From Betaproteobacteria bacterium (lineage in GTDB: Bacteria > Pseudomonadota > Gammaproteobacteria > Burkholderiales > Usitatibacteraceae), in contig JADJEZ010000011.1 of assembly GCA_016708825.1 (NCBI GenBank), forward strand, positions 1 to 64,000: a stretch of 64,000 nucleotides of DNA, written 5' to 3'. The notes under the pieces are model-generated. The model did no database searches, was not told the DNA's origin, and saw only the letters and a list, made by a program, of their open reading frames with translations. This document shows positions 35,372 through 44,714 of the stretch, piece by piece. Position 1 is the stretch's first letter; every line of letters begins with the position of its first letter. A program made the position numbers and the translations under genes.

Positions 35372-35563
35372 GGAGGCGGCGGGAGAAGTCGATGCGGATC
35401 CTTGGCACGCGACCGTCGCGGGCGGGTGAGCGAAGCGCCCCCGTCTGTAGATGGGTGGAAATCCGGGGCCTGGCGTGTGTTGCCTGGCCCCGGATTTCCG
35501 GGCACCCATCCGACGGTCACGCTTGCGTGCCCAGGATCCGCATCGACTTCTTCCGCCGCCTCC
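35372..35563 (-). repeat. Palindromic repeat element, copy 4 (core inverted)
   Basis: This 192-bp copy is inverted relative to copy 3, 142 bp away, and ends 31 bp before the hutU ATG. Arms GGAGGCGGCGGGAGAAGTCG... match the right end with one mismatch. On the minus strand the core reads GCGTGACCGTCGGATGGGTG, then GGCCAGGCAACACACGCC, and ends GCGACGGTCGCGTGCC. GAAGGGGAGGCGG overlaps its left end and also lies at the left border of copy 3. The 142-bp spacer has no recognised feature. Confidence 0.92.
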
Positions 35564-35594
35564 GCATGAATCCCCAATCCGGAACGACACGCCC

Positions 35595-37295
35595 ATGAAC
35601 GACCTGAACGCGACCCCGACCACCGATCCGCGCGTCGACACGACCCGTCGCATCCGCGCGCCGCGCGGCACCGAAATCACGTGCAAGAGCTGGCTCACCG
35701 AGGCCGCGTACCGGATGATCCAGAACAACCTCGACCCCGAGGTGGCGGAGCACCCCGAGTCACTCGTCGTCTACGGGGGCATTGGCCGGGCCGCGCGCAA
35801 CTGGGCGTGCTTCGACGCGATCCTCGAGACGCTGCGCCGGCTGGGCGACGACGAGACGCTCCTCGTCCAGAGCGGCAAGCCCGTGGGCGTCTTTCGCACC
35901 CACGCCGACGCGCCGCGCGTGCTCATCGCCAATTCCAACCTCGTGCCGCACTGGGCGACGTGGGAGCACTTCAACGAGCTCGACCGCAAGGGGCTCATGA
36001 TGTTCGGCCAGATGACCGCGGGCTCGTGGATCTACATCGCGAGCCAGGGCATCGTGCAGGGCACCTACGAGACCTTCGTGGCGGTCGCGAAGCAGCACTT
36101 CGGCGGCAAGGCCGCGGGGCGCTGGATCCTCACGGGCGGGCTGGGGGGCATGGGCGGGGCGCAGCCGCTTGCGGCGACGATGGCGGGGTTTTCGATGCTC
36201 GCGGTGGAATGCGACGCAACGCGGATCGCCATGCGCCTGAAGACGCGCTACCTCGACCGCGAGGCCGCGACGCTGGACGAGGCGCTCGGCCTCATCGAAG
36301 CGGCGCGCAAGGACGGCAAGCCCGTGTCCGTGGGGCTCCTCGGCAATGCGGCCGATGTCTTCGCCGAACTCGTGCGCCGCCAGATCACGCCCGACGTGGC
36401 GACCGACCAGACCTCCGCCCACGACCCCGTGCACGGCTACCTGCCGCAGGGCTGGACCGTGGCCCGGTGGCGCGAACTCCAGCAAAGCGACCCGCAATCA
36501 ATCGTGCAGCCGGCCAAGCAGTCCATGGCGCACCAGGTGGAGGCGATGCTGGCACTGCAGGCGCGCGGCGCGGCGACCCTCGACTACGGCAACAACATCC
36601 GCCAGATGGCGCTCGAGATGGGTGTCGCGAACGCCTTCGATTTCCCCGGCTTCGTTCCCGCCTATGTCCGCCCGCTCTTCTGCGAGGGCAAGGGGCCGTT
36701 CCGCTGGGTGGCGCTCTCGGGCGACCCGGAGGACATCTACCGCACCGACGCGAAGGTGAAGGAGTTGCTGCCGGACGACGCGGACCTGCACCACTGGCTG
36801 GACATGGCGCGCGAAAGGATCGCGTTCCAGGGTTTGCCGGCGCGCATCTGCTGGGTGGGCGTGAACGATCGTTTTCGACTCGGCCTCGCCTTCAACGAGA
36901 TGGTGCGCACGGGCGAACTCAAGGCCCCCATCGTGATCGGGCGCGATCACCTGGACACCGGCTCGGTCGCGAGCCCGAACCGCGAGACCGAGGCGATGCG
37001 CGACGGCTCCGATGCGGTCTCCGACTGGGCTTTCCTCAACGCGCTCCTGAACACCGCGAGTGGCGCCACCTGGGTGTCGATCCACCACGGCGGCGGCGTC
37101 GGCATGGGCTTCGCGCAGCACGCCGGGCTCGTGATCGTCGCCGACGGCAGCGAGGCCGCGGACCGGCGCCTCGAGCGCGTGCTCTTCAACGACCCGGCCA
37201 GCGGCGTCATGCGCCACGCCGATGCGGGCTACCCGCTCGCGATCGAGACCGCGAAGCAGGCCGGCCTCCACCTGCCGATGCTGGGCGAGGGGTAG
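35595..37295 (+). CDS. hutU: Urocanate hydratase
   Basis: This 566-residue enzyme hydrates urocanate to imidazolonepropionate using tightly bound NAD+. The NAD-binding motif ILTGGLGGMGGAQPLA, the conserved YGNNIRQ segment and the catalytic-region ICWVGVNDRFRLGLAFNEMV are present, with the C-terminal HHGGGVGMGFAQHAG and full family length. The ATG at 35595 gives the usual N-terminus. It lies 640 bp from hutC because two palindromic elements intervene, the only gap in the operon. Confidence 0.98.
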   Translation: MNDLNATPTTDPRVDTTRRIRAPRGTEITCKSWLTEAAYRMIQNNLDPEVAEHPESLVVYGGIGRAARNWACFDAILETLRRLGDDETLLVQSGKPVGVFRTHADAPRVLIANSNLVPHWATWEHFNELDRKGLMMFGQMTAGSWIYIASQGIVQGTYETFVAVAKQHFGGKAAGRWILTGGLGGMGGAQPLAATMAGFSMLAVECDATRIAMRLKTRYLDREAATLDEALGLIEAARKDGKPVSVGLLGNAADVFAELVRRQITPDVATDQTSAHDPVHGYLPQGWTVARWRELQQSDPQSIVQPAKQSMAHQVEAMLALQARGAATLDYGNNIRQMALEMGVANAFDFPGFVPAYVRPLFCEGKGPFRWVALSGDPEDIYRTDAKVKELLPDDADLHHWLDMARERIAFQGLPARICWVGVNDRFRLGLAFNEMVRTGELKAPIVIGRDHLDTGSVASPNRETEAMRDGSDAVSDWAFLNALLNTASGATWVSIHHGGGVGMGFAQHAGLVIVADGSEAADRRLERVLFNDPASGVMRHADAGYPLAIETAKQAGLHLPMLGEG

Positions 37296-37301
37296 CGAGC
37301 C

Positions 37302-38540
37302 TTGGCGCGACTCGACGCCGACCTGCTGCTGCGCAACGCGCGGCTCGTCACGCTCGCGGGCGACACCGGCTGGGGGCTGGTGGAGCAGGGCGCACTCGCG
37401 GCGCGCGACGGCGCCATTGCCTGGGTGGGCCCGGAGTCCGCGCTGCCCGCAGGGGAGGTGCTGCGCGAAGTGGACCTCGCGGGCGCGCTGGTGACGCCGG
37501 GCCTGGTCGATTGCCACACGCATCTCGTTTACGCGGGAAACCGCTACGGGGAGTTCGAGCGCCGCCTGGAGGGCGCGAGCTACGAGGAGATCGCGCGCGC
37601 GGGGGGCGGCATCGCTTCCACCGTGCGGGCCACGCGGGCGGCGAACGAGGCGCAGCTCCTGTCCCAGAGCCGCCCGCGCTTCGCGAGCCTCTGCGCCGAA
37701 GGCGTGACGACGATCGAGATCAAGTCCGGCTACGGGCTCGACCGGGCGAGCGAGGCGAAGATGCTGCGCGTCGCCCGCGCGCTCGGCCGGGAGTCCGGCC
37801 GCACGGTGCGCACCACGTTCCTGGGCGCGCACGCGCTGCCGCCGGAGTACGAAGGCCGTGCCGATGCCTACATCGACCACCTCGGCTCCGACATGCTGCC
37901 GGCCCTCGCGGCCGAGGGGCTGGTCGATGCGGTGGACGCCTTCTGCGAGACGATCGGCTTCACGCCCGCGCAGGTCGCGCGCCTCTTCGACGCCGCCGCC
38001 GCGCTCGGCCTGCCGGTGAAGCTCCACGCCGAGCAGCTCTCGGACCAGGGCGGCGCCGCGCTTGCCGCGCGCTACCGGGGGCTTTCCGCGGACCACCTCG
38101 AATGGCTCTCGCCGGAGGGCATCGGCGCGATGGCGCGCTCGGGCACCGTGGCGGTGCTGCTGCCCGGCGCGTTTCATTTCCTGCGCGAGACGCGCGCGCC
38201 GCCCATCGAGCAGCTCCGCGCGGCGGGCGTGCCCATGGCGGTCGCGACCGATCTCAATCCCGGCACGTCCCCCTTGGCCTCGCTCCTCGCGGCGATGAGC
38301 CTCGCCTGCACGCACTTCCGTCTCACGCCCGCCGAGGCGCTGCGCGGTGCGACCCACGTGGGCGCGCGAGCCCTGGGGCTTGCCGACCGCGGGCGACTCG
38401 CCGTGGGCCAGCGCGCCGATATCGCGGTCTGGGCGCTCGACCATCCCGCGGGGCTCGCCGCGCACCTCGGGTTCAACGCGCTCCTGCACACCTTCGTTGC
38501 CGGGGAGGAAAGCCATGTCCTTCGAATTGCTGCCCACTGA
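37302..38540 (+). CDS. hutI: Imidazolonepropionase
   Basis: This 412-residue amidohydrolase opens the imidazolone ring to N-formimino-L-glutamate. The HTH metal pair in VDCHTHLVYAGNRYGEF, KSGYGLD, the metal His region KLHAEQLSDQGGA and ATDLNPGTSP (metal Asp) are in place. The start is a TTG with a weak ribosome site, 6 bp after the hutU stop, so it probably relies on coupling. Its 3' end overlaps hutG by 26 bp. Confidence 0.96.
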   Translation: MARLDADLLLRNARLVTLAGDTGWGLVEQGALAARDGAIAWVGPESALPAGEVLREVDLAGALVTPGLVDCHTHLVYAGNRYGEFERRLEGASYEEIARAGGGIASTVRATRAANEAQLLSQSRPRFASLCAEGVTTIEIKSGYGLDRASEAKMLRVARALGRESGRTVRTTFLGAHALPPEYEGRADAYIDHLGSDMLPALAAEGLVDAVDAFCETIGFTPAQVARLFDAAAALGLPVKLHAEQLSDQGGAALAARYRGLSADHLEWLSPEGIGAMARSGTVAVLLPGAFHFLRETRAPPIEQLRAAGVPMAVATDLNPGTSPLASLLAAMSLACTHFRLTPAEALRGATHVGARALGLADRGRLAVGQRADIAVWALDHPAGLAAHLGFNALLHTFVAGEESHVLRIAAH

Positions 38541-39462
38541 CCCGGCGCTCTGGCGCGGCCGCGTGGACACGGGGGAGGAGGGCGACGCCACGCGCTGGCA
38601 CCAGCACGTGAAGCCGTGGCTGCGCGGATCGCCCCGCGGCGTGGCGCTCGTGGGTTTCGCCTGCGACCTGGGCGTGCGCAGGAACCACGGGCGTCCCGGC
38701 GCGGCCGCGGGGCCGGTGGCCATCCGGCGCGTCCTCGCGAGCCTCGCGTGGCACCAGGAGCTTCCGGTGTGGGACGCGGGCGACGTTCACGTGAATGAGG
38801 CGGGCGACGACCTCGAGGGTGGGCAGGCCTATCTCGCCGGAACGGTCGCGGATCTCCTCGACGAAGGCCACCGGGTGATCGTGCTGGGCGGCGGGCACGA
38901 GCTCGCGTTCGGAAGCTTCTCCGGGCTCGCGCGGCACACGGCGTCCCCGGGCGCGACGATCGGCGTGGTGAACGTCGACGCGCACTTCGACCTGCGGGCC
39001 GGGGAACGCGCGACCTCCGGCACGCCTTTTCGCGAGATCGCCGAGCATTGCGCGGCCGCCGGCCGGCCGTTTCGCTACCTCTGCCTTGGCGTGAACCGGG
39101 ATGCCAACACGCGCGCGCTCTTCGAGACGGCGCAAAGGCTGGGCGCGCAGTGGCAACTCGACGAAAACATGGGAGCGGGCCAGTTCCAGCAAGTGCGTGA
39201 TCGACTCGCCGCTTTCGTGGACGGTGTCGATCGCGTGCAACTGTCCATCGACCTGGACGCGCTGCCCGCAGCCGTGGCGCCGGGCGTCTCGGCGCCGGCG
39301 GCGCGCGGCGTGGCGCTGGAACTCGTCGAGGCGATCGTGGGCGACGTGGTGGCGAGCGGCAAGCTCGCGCTCGCAGACATCGCGGAGCTCAATCCCGCGT
39401 TCGACCTCGACGGCCGGACGGCGCGGGTCGCGGCGAGGCTTGCCGCGCGGCTCTCGCGCTAG
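38515..39462 (+). CDS. hutG: Formimidoylglutamase
   Basis: This 315-residue arginase-family di-manganese hydrolase converts N-formimino-L-glutamate to glutamate and formamide, the last step of the four-enzyme Hut route. Metal sites are seen in VLGGGHELAFG, VVNVDAHFDLRAG and SIDLDALP. The ATG at 38515 lies inside hutI and follows GGGGAGG. Together with hutH, hutU and hutI it gives a complete histidine-to-glutamate pathway. Confidence 0.95.
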   Translation: MSFELLPTDPALWRGRVDTGEEGDATRWHQHVKPWLRGSPRGVALVGFACDLGVRRNHGRPGAAAGPVAIRRVLASLAWHQELPVWDAGDVHVNEAGDDLEGGQAYLAGTVADLLDEGHRVIVLGGGHELAFGSFSGLARHTASPGATIGVVNVDAHFDLRAGERATSGTPFREIAEHCAAAGRPFRYLCLGVNRDANTRALFETAQRLGAQWQLDENMGAGQFQQVRDRLAAFVDGVDRVQLSIDLDALPAAVAPGVSAPAARGVALELVEAIVGDVVASGKLALADIAELNPAFDLDGRTARVAARLAARLSR

Positions 39463-39493
39463 GGCCCGGAAACCGGCCGGCGCCGGGACGGCG

Positions 39494-40645
39494 TCAGCGC
39501 GACGCGACCGCCGTCGCGTCGATCTGCTCGATCTGCGCGAGATTCGCGGGCGAGCGCAGCGAAGCGGAGATCGCCCGGAACATCCCGATCGGGTCCTCGC
39601 GGTCGCCTTCGCTGAACTTGACGATGACCGTGCGCGACTCCGGGTCCACGAAGACGTACTGGCCCTGGTGGCCGTAGGCGTAGAAGTCGCCCTGGCTCGC
39701 CGGCGGCGTCCACCAGAGGTGCTGGTGGCGGTAGCCGTCCTTCGTGCGGATGCCGTGCAGCACGCGGCGGCCCGCCCAGGGCTCGGGAACCAACTGGGCT
39801 CCGTCCCACCGCCCGGCGTCGAGATACAGGCGGCCGAAGCGGGCGAAGTCGCGGGCGCGGGCGCTGATGCAGCAGAAGGCCTTCTCCGAGCCGCCTTCCC
39901 GGTCGAGCGCCCAGAGCGCCTCGGATTCCATACCGAGCGGCTTCCAGAGCTTCTCCGCCAGGTAGGCGGAGGGCGTCATGCCGGTCGCAGCCTCGAGCAC
40001 GAACGCGAGCACCTGCACGTCGGCCTCGCTGTAGCGCCAGTCTTCCGAGAGCCCCTGCGCGGGAACCGAGCGCGCGACCACGTCGTACAGGTCGTCGCCG
40101 TAGTAGAACTGCGCGCGGCCGGGCAGCAACGACGGCGCGTCCCCGACGCCGGAAGTCATGGTGAGGAGCTTTCGCAGCGTGACCGCGCCATAGGCGGTTT
40201 CCGCCAGTTCGGGCCGGTAGTTCCCGACCGTGGCGTCCAGCGCGAGGACGCCGTCGCCCACCGCGATGCCGACGAGTGTCGCGACGATCGCCTTGGCGAT
40301 GGAGAAGGAATTGAGGAGCGAACGCTCGTCGTAGCCACGGGAGTAGCGTTCGTAGATGATGCGGTCTTCGCGCATCACCACGAAGGCGACGGTTCGCGTG
40401 TCTTCCAGGTGCCGACCCAGCTCATGGAGGGCGCCGCGCTCGTCGGGAACCCGGAGGTTCGCCAGGAAAGGGGGGATCCGGGCGAGCGTTCCCAGCCGGG
40501 AGGGCGCGCCGGCCGTGGCGACGGAGCGGTTGGGAAAGATCTTGTAGTCGTCCAGGTCGGCAGTATTGTGGACGACGGTTTTCAGGAGCGTGCAGCCCTG
40601 GAGGAGGGCGAGGGCGGCGGCGGCAACGAATCTGGCGAGGTTCAC
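39494..40645 (-). CDS. Beta-lactamase-fold serine hydrolase, lipoprotein
   Basis: This 383-residue protein has a lipobox (ALALLQGC, Cys ~18). The class C/serine-hydrolase core has the nucleophile in SFSIAK (SxxK) and a tyrosine in YSEAD at the YxN position, where the usual Asn is replaced. Near the end lies YGHQGQY in place of the KTG/HxG box. The family includes esterases and D-aminopeptidases; penicillin hydrolysis is not implied. It diverges from the winged-helix/TPR regulator with a 139-bp gap that contains a CGTCT/AGACG inverted repeat around 40740-40758. Confidence 0.85.
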   Translation of the reverse strand: MNLARFVAAAALALLQGCTLLKTVVHNTADLDDYKIFPNRSVATAGAPSRLGTLARIPPFLANLRVPDERGALHELGRHLEDTRTVAFVVMREDRIIYERYSRGYDERSLLNSFSIAKAIVATLVGIAVGDGVLALDATVGNYRPELAETAYGAVTLRKLLTMTSGVGDAPSLLPGRAQFYYGDDLYDVVARSVPAQGLSEDWRYSEADVQVLAFVLEAATGMTPSAYLAEKLWKPLGMESEALWALDREGGSEKAFCCISARARDFARFGRLYLDAGRWDGAQLVPEPWAGRRVLHGIRTKDGYRHQHLWWTPPASQGDFYAYGHQGQYVFVDPESRTVIVKFSEGDREDPIGMFRAISASLRSPANLAQIEQIDATAVASR

Positions 40646-40784
40646 GGCGATCTCCCGGCGATGCGTGTAGGCGCATCAAAGGAGACCGCCGGCAGAAGGT
40701 ACTGACGAAAAGCTCAAGGATCGACGAACAAAGAATTGCGTCTATAAAACAAGACGTTACGACTTTCCTGGCGGTGCTTTCGAC

Positions 40785-42509
40785 ATGGAAAACCAGAAGC
40801 CGGAGACGAGAGGCCAGGCCAGGCGCGAGCTTCGGGTCGGGGATTGGCTCGTGGATTCGGCCTTGAACGAGGTGCGGCGCGGCGACGAGGCGATTCGCCT
40901 GGAGCCGAAGGCGATCGAAGTGCTGGTCTACCTCGCGGGGAAGGCGGGGGACGTGGTCGGACGGGAAGCGCTGCTTTCGGCCGTGTGGCCCGGCGTGGTG
41001 GTCGGGGATGATGCGCTGACCCAGGCGATCGCGAAGCTTCGCAAGGCGCTGGGCGACGAGGCCCACAGCCCGCGGTACATCGAGACGATCTCGAAACGCG
41101 GCTACCGCCTGCTCGCTCCGGTCGGCGGCGGGGAAGCGGGTCCCGCGGAAACCGCGAAGGACGCGAAGCCCCGGGCCCCGTCGAGACGCCGCGCCCTCTG
41201 GCTCGCCGCCGCGGTCGCCATCCTCCTCGCCACCGCAGGCGTGATCCGCGGCTTCCCGGAGATCGGCGGGGCGCTCGGCCTGTCCTGGCCGCTGGTCGCG
41301 AACGATGGAGGGCCGGCGCGCGCGAGGCCGGTGATCGCGGTCCTTCCGCTCGCCAACCTGAGCGGCGACGCGGCCCGCGACTACTTCAGCGACGGCGTGA
41401 CGGAGGACATCATCGCCGCGCTCGGGCGCTATTCAGCCCTGAGGGTCATGTCTCGCGCCGCCGTCGAGCCGTTCCGGAACCGGCCGGTCGCGCCGAAGGC
41501 CCTTCGCAGCGAGCTGGGCGCGCGCTACGTCCTGAAGGGCAGCGTGCGCGAGTCAGGCGGAAGGCTGCGGGTCGCGGTCGAGCTGAGCGACACGGAAAAG
41601 GGGACGGTGATCTGGTCCGACCGCTACGAGGGCGAGGGAAAGGACGTGTTCGACATCCAGGACCGGATCACGACGAACATCGTCGGGGCTCTCGCGGTCA
41701 AGGTGAGCCGGGTGGAGCAGGAACGCGCTTCCTCACGGCCGGTGGGGAACCTCGAGGCCCACGATCTCGTGCTGCGGGCGCGCGCGCTGATCTATCGCGT
41801 GTCCCGGGAAAACAACCGCCAGGCCCGAGAGTTGCTCGCCCGGGCTGTCCAGCTCGAGCCCGATTACGCCGAAGCGTACGTGGCGCTCGCCCATGCGGAG
41901 TACCGGCGCGCCGATCAGGGATGGGTGGAGGATCCCGAAGAGGCGACACGTCGTGTCGAGGCCTATGCGCGAAAGGCATTGAGCCTCGACGACACGGGCG
42001 CCCACGCGCGCGCCCACGCCCAGCTCTCGCGGATGTATGCCCAGCGGGGCGATCTCGACCAGGCGCTGGCCGAATCGGATCTCTCGATCGCCCTCAACCC
42101 GAGCGATACCGTTGCGCTCTATTCGCAGGGCTCCGCGCTGGTCTGGCTGGGCCGGACGCAGGAAGCGATCGCCGTTCTCGAGACGGTGCGCCGGTTCGAT
42201 CCCAGTCTCGACGACATCATGCTGCCGCTTGCCTACTACCTGGCGGGAAGGGATCGCGACGCCCTGGCCAGCGTCGAAGCGGCGATCGCCCAAAGCCCGG
42301 AAGTGCCCCTGCTGCACGCGGTGCGCGCGGCGACGCTCGGCCGGATGGGCATGAAGGACGAGGCGAGGGAAGCGGTTGCCCGGCTTCGACGCGTGGCCCC
42401 GTTCGCCCGGGCGGATCTCTTCGCCTCCCAGCTGCGCGATCGCGCGCAGGCAGCGGGCTTCCACGACAGCCTGAGGAACGCGGGGCTGCGGGAAGCGCTA
42501 CCTCCGTAG
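40785..42509 (+). CDS. CadC-like winged-helix membrane regulator with TolB-like and TPR domains
   Basis: This 574-residue protein has a cytoplasmic OmpR-type DNA-binding domain at residues ~15-110 (LEPKAIEVLVYLAGKAGDVVGREALLSAVWPG; ALTQAIAKLRKALGD; IETISKRGYRLLAPV). One transmembrane helix (~133-152) follows. A TolB-like N-domain segment (RPVIAVLPLANLSGD...YFSDGVTEDIIAALGRY) precedes TPR repeats to the C-terminus. Such proteins sense periplasmic signals and act directly at promoters. The adjacent serine hydrolase is the obvious candidate target, which is inference. Confidence 0.88.
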   Translation: MENQKPETRGQARRELRVGDWLVDSALNEVRRGDEAIRLEPKAIEVLVYLAGKAGDVVGREALLSAVWPGVVVGDDALTQAIAKLRKALGDEAHSPRYIETISKRGYRLLAPVGGGEAGPAETAKDAKPRAPSRRRALWLAAAVAILLATAGVIRGFPEIGGALGLSWPLVANDGGPARARPVIAVLPLANLSGDAARDYFSDGVTEDIIAALGRYSALRVMSRAAVEPFRNRPVAPKALRSELGARYVLKGSVRESGGRLRVAVELSDTEKGTVIWSDRYEGEGKDVFDIQDRITTNIVGALAVKVSRVEQERASSRPVGNLEAHDLVLRARALIYRVSRENNRQARELLARAVQLEPDYAEAYVALAHAEYRRADQGWVEDPEEATRRVEAYARKALSLDDTGAHARAHAQLSRMYAQRGDLDQALAESDLSIALNPSDTVALYSQGSALVWLGRTQEAIAVLETVRRFDPSLDDIMLPLAYYLAGRDRDALASVEAAIAQSPEVPLLHAVRAATLGRMGMKDEAREAVARLRRVAPFARADLFASQLRDRAQAAGFHDSLRNAGLREALPP

Positions 42510-42965
42510 CGCGTCCCAGTTCTTCTGCGCGAGTGCCTGCATTCCGGCGGGGTCCGCGCGCATCCTTTCCCTCGCCGCGAGACCCACTTCGCGACTCTTG
42601 CCGGACCCGAACAGGAAGAGCTTGCCGTCGACGATGGTCCAGATATCCGGATCGCCTTCGTTGCGGATGCCCTTGGTCATCGAGCCCGTGCAGTAGCCGG
42701 AAAAGCGCGGTGCGTAGCGGTCCGGGTCGCCGGCGAAAAGGTCTCGATTGGCCGCGCTCGCGAATTGGTAGCGGGCGCCATCCCAGTCATGGGAAAAGCG
42801 CGCCGATCCCATCACGGGCTTGCCTTCGGTGAAATAGGCCACGGGATCGTGGCCCTTCATGACGAGGCGAGGCTCCGATCCGGTGGTCTGGGCGAAAGCC
42901 GAAAGACAGGCGATGCAGGCAATTGCCGTCACCGCCGCTGCGTGGAGCGCTCTCGCGATTCTCAT
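42498..42965 (-). CDS. Secreted YHS-domain protein
   Basis: This 155-residue protein has a signal peptide (cleavage near AFAQ). A YHS-like domain follows, beginning LVMKGHDPVAYFTEGKPVMGSARFSHDWDGARYQFAS; HDPVAYF and the YAPRFSGYCTGSM Cys are the usual marks. YHS domains are linked to metal-dependent functions, but no specific role is known. The last 12 bases overlap the end of the convergent regulator gene. Confidence 0.82.
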   Translation of the reverse strand: MRIARALHAAAVTAIACIACLSAFAQTTGSEPRLVMKGHDPVAYFTEGKPVMGSARFSHDWDGARYQFASAANRDLFAGDPDRYAPRFSGYCTGSMTKGIRNEGDPDIWTIVDGKLFLFGSGKSREVGLAARERMRADPAGMQALAQKNWDALRR

Positions 42966-43023
42966 GGTTTTCCTCCGTGTGCGAGCCGAAACGCCGCGCC
43001 AGCATACGCCTTTCCGCGGGCAC

Positions 43024-43470
43024 CTACCGCCGGTCGAACTTCACGGAAAGTACCAGCGAGCTCTGGGTCCTGCCCACGCCGGGCAGCGTTCCGATCGCAT
43101 CGAGCACCCCGTCGATCTCCTCTGTCGTCTCGCCTTCGACGAAGACGAGGCTGTCGAAGGCGCCGCTGATCGCGTAGACGCCGTGCACCTGCGGGATCGC
43201 GCGCAGGGCCTCGACGACGGCCTCGCCCTGCCGCGGGTCGACGCTCAGGAGCACGTGCACGCGCAGCATCCGGCCCTGCACGCGGGAATGCAGCCGCACC
43301 GTGTAGCCGGCCACCACGCCGTCGCGCTCCAGGCGCTTCATCCGCTCGAGCACCGTGGTGCGGGCGACGCCCAGCTTGCGGGCGAGCGCGGCCGTGCTCA
43401 TGCGCGCGTCCTCGCGCAGCAGGGCGAGGAGCTTGCGGTCCGCCTCATCGATTTGGTCGTTTCGTCGCAT
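43024..43470 (-). CDS. Lrp/AsnC family transcriptional regulator
   Basis: This 148-residue protein has an N-terminal winged helix (IDEADRKLLALLREDARMSTAALARKLGVARTTVLERMKRLERDGVVAGY) and an AsnC/RAM ligand-binding domain ending LVLSVKFDRR. It is divergent from the saccharopine dehydrogenase-family gene with a ~107-bp AT-rich gap (43471-43577) and probably controls that catabolic pair, with lysine or an intermediate as effector (inference). The ATG at 43470 gives the usual family N-terminus. Confidence 0.9.
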   Translation of the reverse strand: MRRNDQIDEADRKLLALLREDARMSTAALARKLGVARTTVLERMKRLERDGVVAGYTVRLHSRVQGRMLRVHVLLSVDPRQGEAVVEALRAIPQVHGVYAISGAFDSLVFVEGETTEEIDGVLDAIGTLPGVGRTQSSLVLSVKFDRR

Positions 43471-43577
43471 GATGTCGTCATAATGTATCAATTACTGCGC
43501 CATACCGTCAATATAAGGGCTTCACTCTGACATTGCCGGTTGGTAAAGTGAGTGATTCAGCATCGAGGGGAGCGGTC

Positions 43578-44714
43578 ATGGGCAAGTCGAAGGTGGTACT
43601 GGCGGGCGCCGGCAAGATCGGCGAGGCGATCGTGGCGCTGCTCACGCAGGCCGGCGACTTCGAGATCACGGTCCTCGAGCAGGACGCGGAGCGGCTTCGC
43701 GAATTCGAGGGCACGGGTGTTCGCGCGGTCGCGGGGGCCCTGGGCGACGAGGGCGAACTCGTGAAGGTGCTGCGCGGCCAGGACGCCGTCATCTCCGCGT
43801 GCCCCTATTTCCTCACGCCGCTGGTCGCGAGTGCCGCGCGCGAGGCCCGCGTGCACTACTTCGACCTGACCGAGGACGTGGCCTCCACGCGCGTGGTGAA
43901 GAAGCTCGCCGACGGGGCGCCAACCGCGTTCGTGCCGCAATGCGGGCTCGCGCCCGGCTTCATCTCGATCGCCGCGCACGCTGCCACCCTCGGTTTCGAG
44001 AGCCTTCGCGACGTGCGCATGCGCGTGGGCGCGCTCCCCATCTACCCGAGCAACGCCCTCAAGTACAACCTCACCTGGAGCACCGACGGGCTGATCAACG
44101 AGTACTGCAATCCCTGCGAGGCGATCGTCGACGGGTCCGTGCGCGAGGTGCCGGCGCTCGAGGAGATCGAGGAGTTCTCCCTCGACGGCGTGGGCTACGA
44201 GGCGTTCAACACCTCCGGCGGGCTGGGCACGCTCTGCGAGACGCTGGGCGGGAAGGTGGAGAACCTCAACTACAAGACGGTGCGCTATCCCGGCCACCGC
44301 GACATCGTGAAGATGCTCGTGCGCGACCTGCGCCTCGCGCAGCACCGCGACGTCCTGAAGAGCGTCTTCGAGTCCGCGATCCCGATGACCAAGCAGGACC
44401 TGGTCCTGGTGTTCGTCACCGTCACGGGTCACAAGGAGGGCCGCCTCACGCAGGAGACTTTCGTGAGGAAGGTCTACGCGAAGCGCGTGAACGGGCACCT
44501 TCTCTCGGCCATCCAGCTCACCACCGCGGCCGGGATCTGCGCGATGGTGGACCTGCAGCGCGAAGGCCGGCTTCCGCAGCGCGGCTTCGTGCGCCAGGAA
44601 GAGGCCTCCCTCGAGGATTTCCTCGCCAACCGCTTCGGCCGCCACTACGCGGGCGACGCAAACCTCTCGCCGGAGAAGCACCATGACCATGCCGAAACAC
44701 TCCGCGCTGCCTGA
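43578..44714 (+). CDS. Saccharopine dehydrogenase-family protein (probable lysine catabolism)
   Basis: This 378-residue protein has an N-terminal Rossmann fold (KVVLAGAGKIGEAIVALL) and a saccharopine-dehydrogenase C-terminal domain (YNLTWSTDGLINEYCNPCEAI, TLGGKVENLNYKTVRYPGH). The length fits L-lysine 6-dehydrogenase or a monofunctional saccharopine dehydrogenase; sequence alone does not separate them. The downstream antiquitin-type aldehyde dehydrogenase (32-bp overlap) would take the semialdehyde product to 2-aminoadipate, which supports a lysine pathway. GAGGGGAG precedes the ATG at 43578. Confidence 0.87.
   Translation: MGKSKVVLAGAGKIGEAIVALLTQAGDFEITVLEQDAERLREFEGTGVRAVAGALGDEGELVKVLRGQDAVISACPYFLTPLVASAAREARVHYFDLTEDVASTRVVKKLADGAPTAFVPQCGLAPGFISIAAHAATLGFESLRDVRMRVGALPIYPSNALKYNLTWSTDGLINEYCNPCEAIVDGSVREVPALEEIEEFSLDGVGYEAFNTSGGLGTLCETLGGKVENLNYKTVRYPGHRDIVKMLVRDLRLAQHRDVLKSVFESAIPMTKQDLVLVFVTVTGHKEGRLTQETFVRKVYAKRVNGHLLSAIQLTTAAGICAMVDLQREGRLPQRGFVRQEEASLEDFLANRFGRHYAGDANLSPEKHHDHAETLRAA

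Noticed and set aside
39494..40645. Class C beta-lactamase (antibiotic resistance)
   Set aside because: The second and third boxes deviate (YSE in place of YxN, HQG in place of KTG), as in esterase or peptidase-type members.
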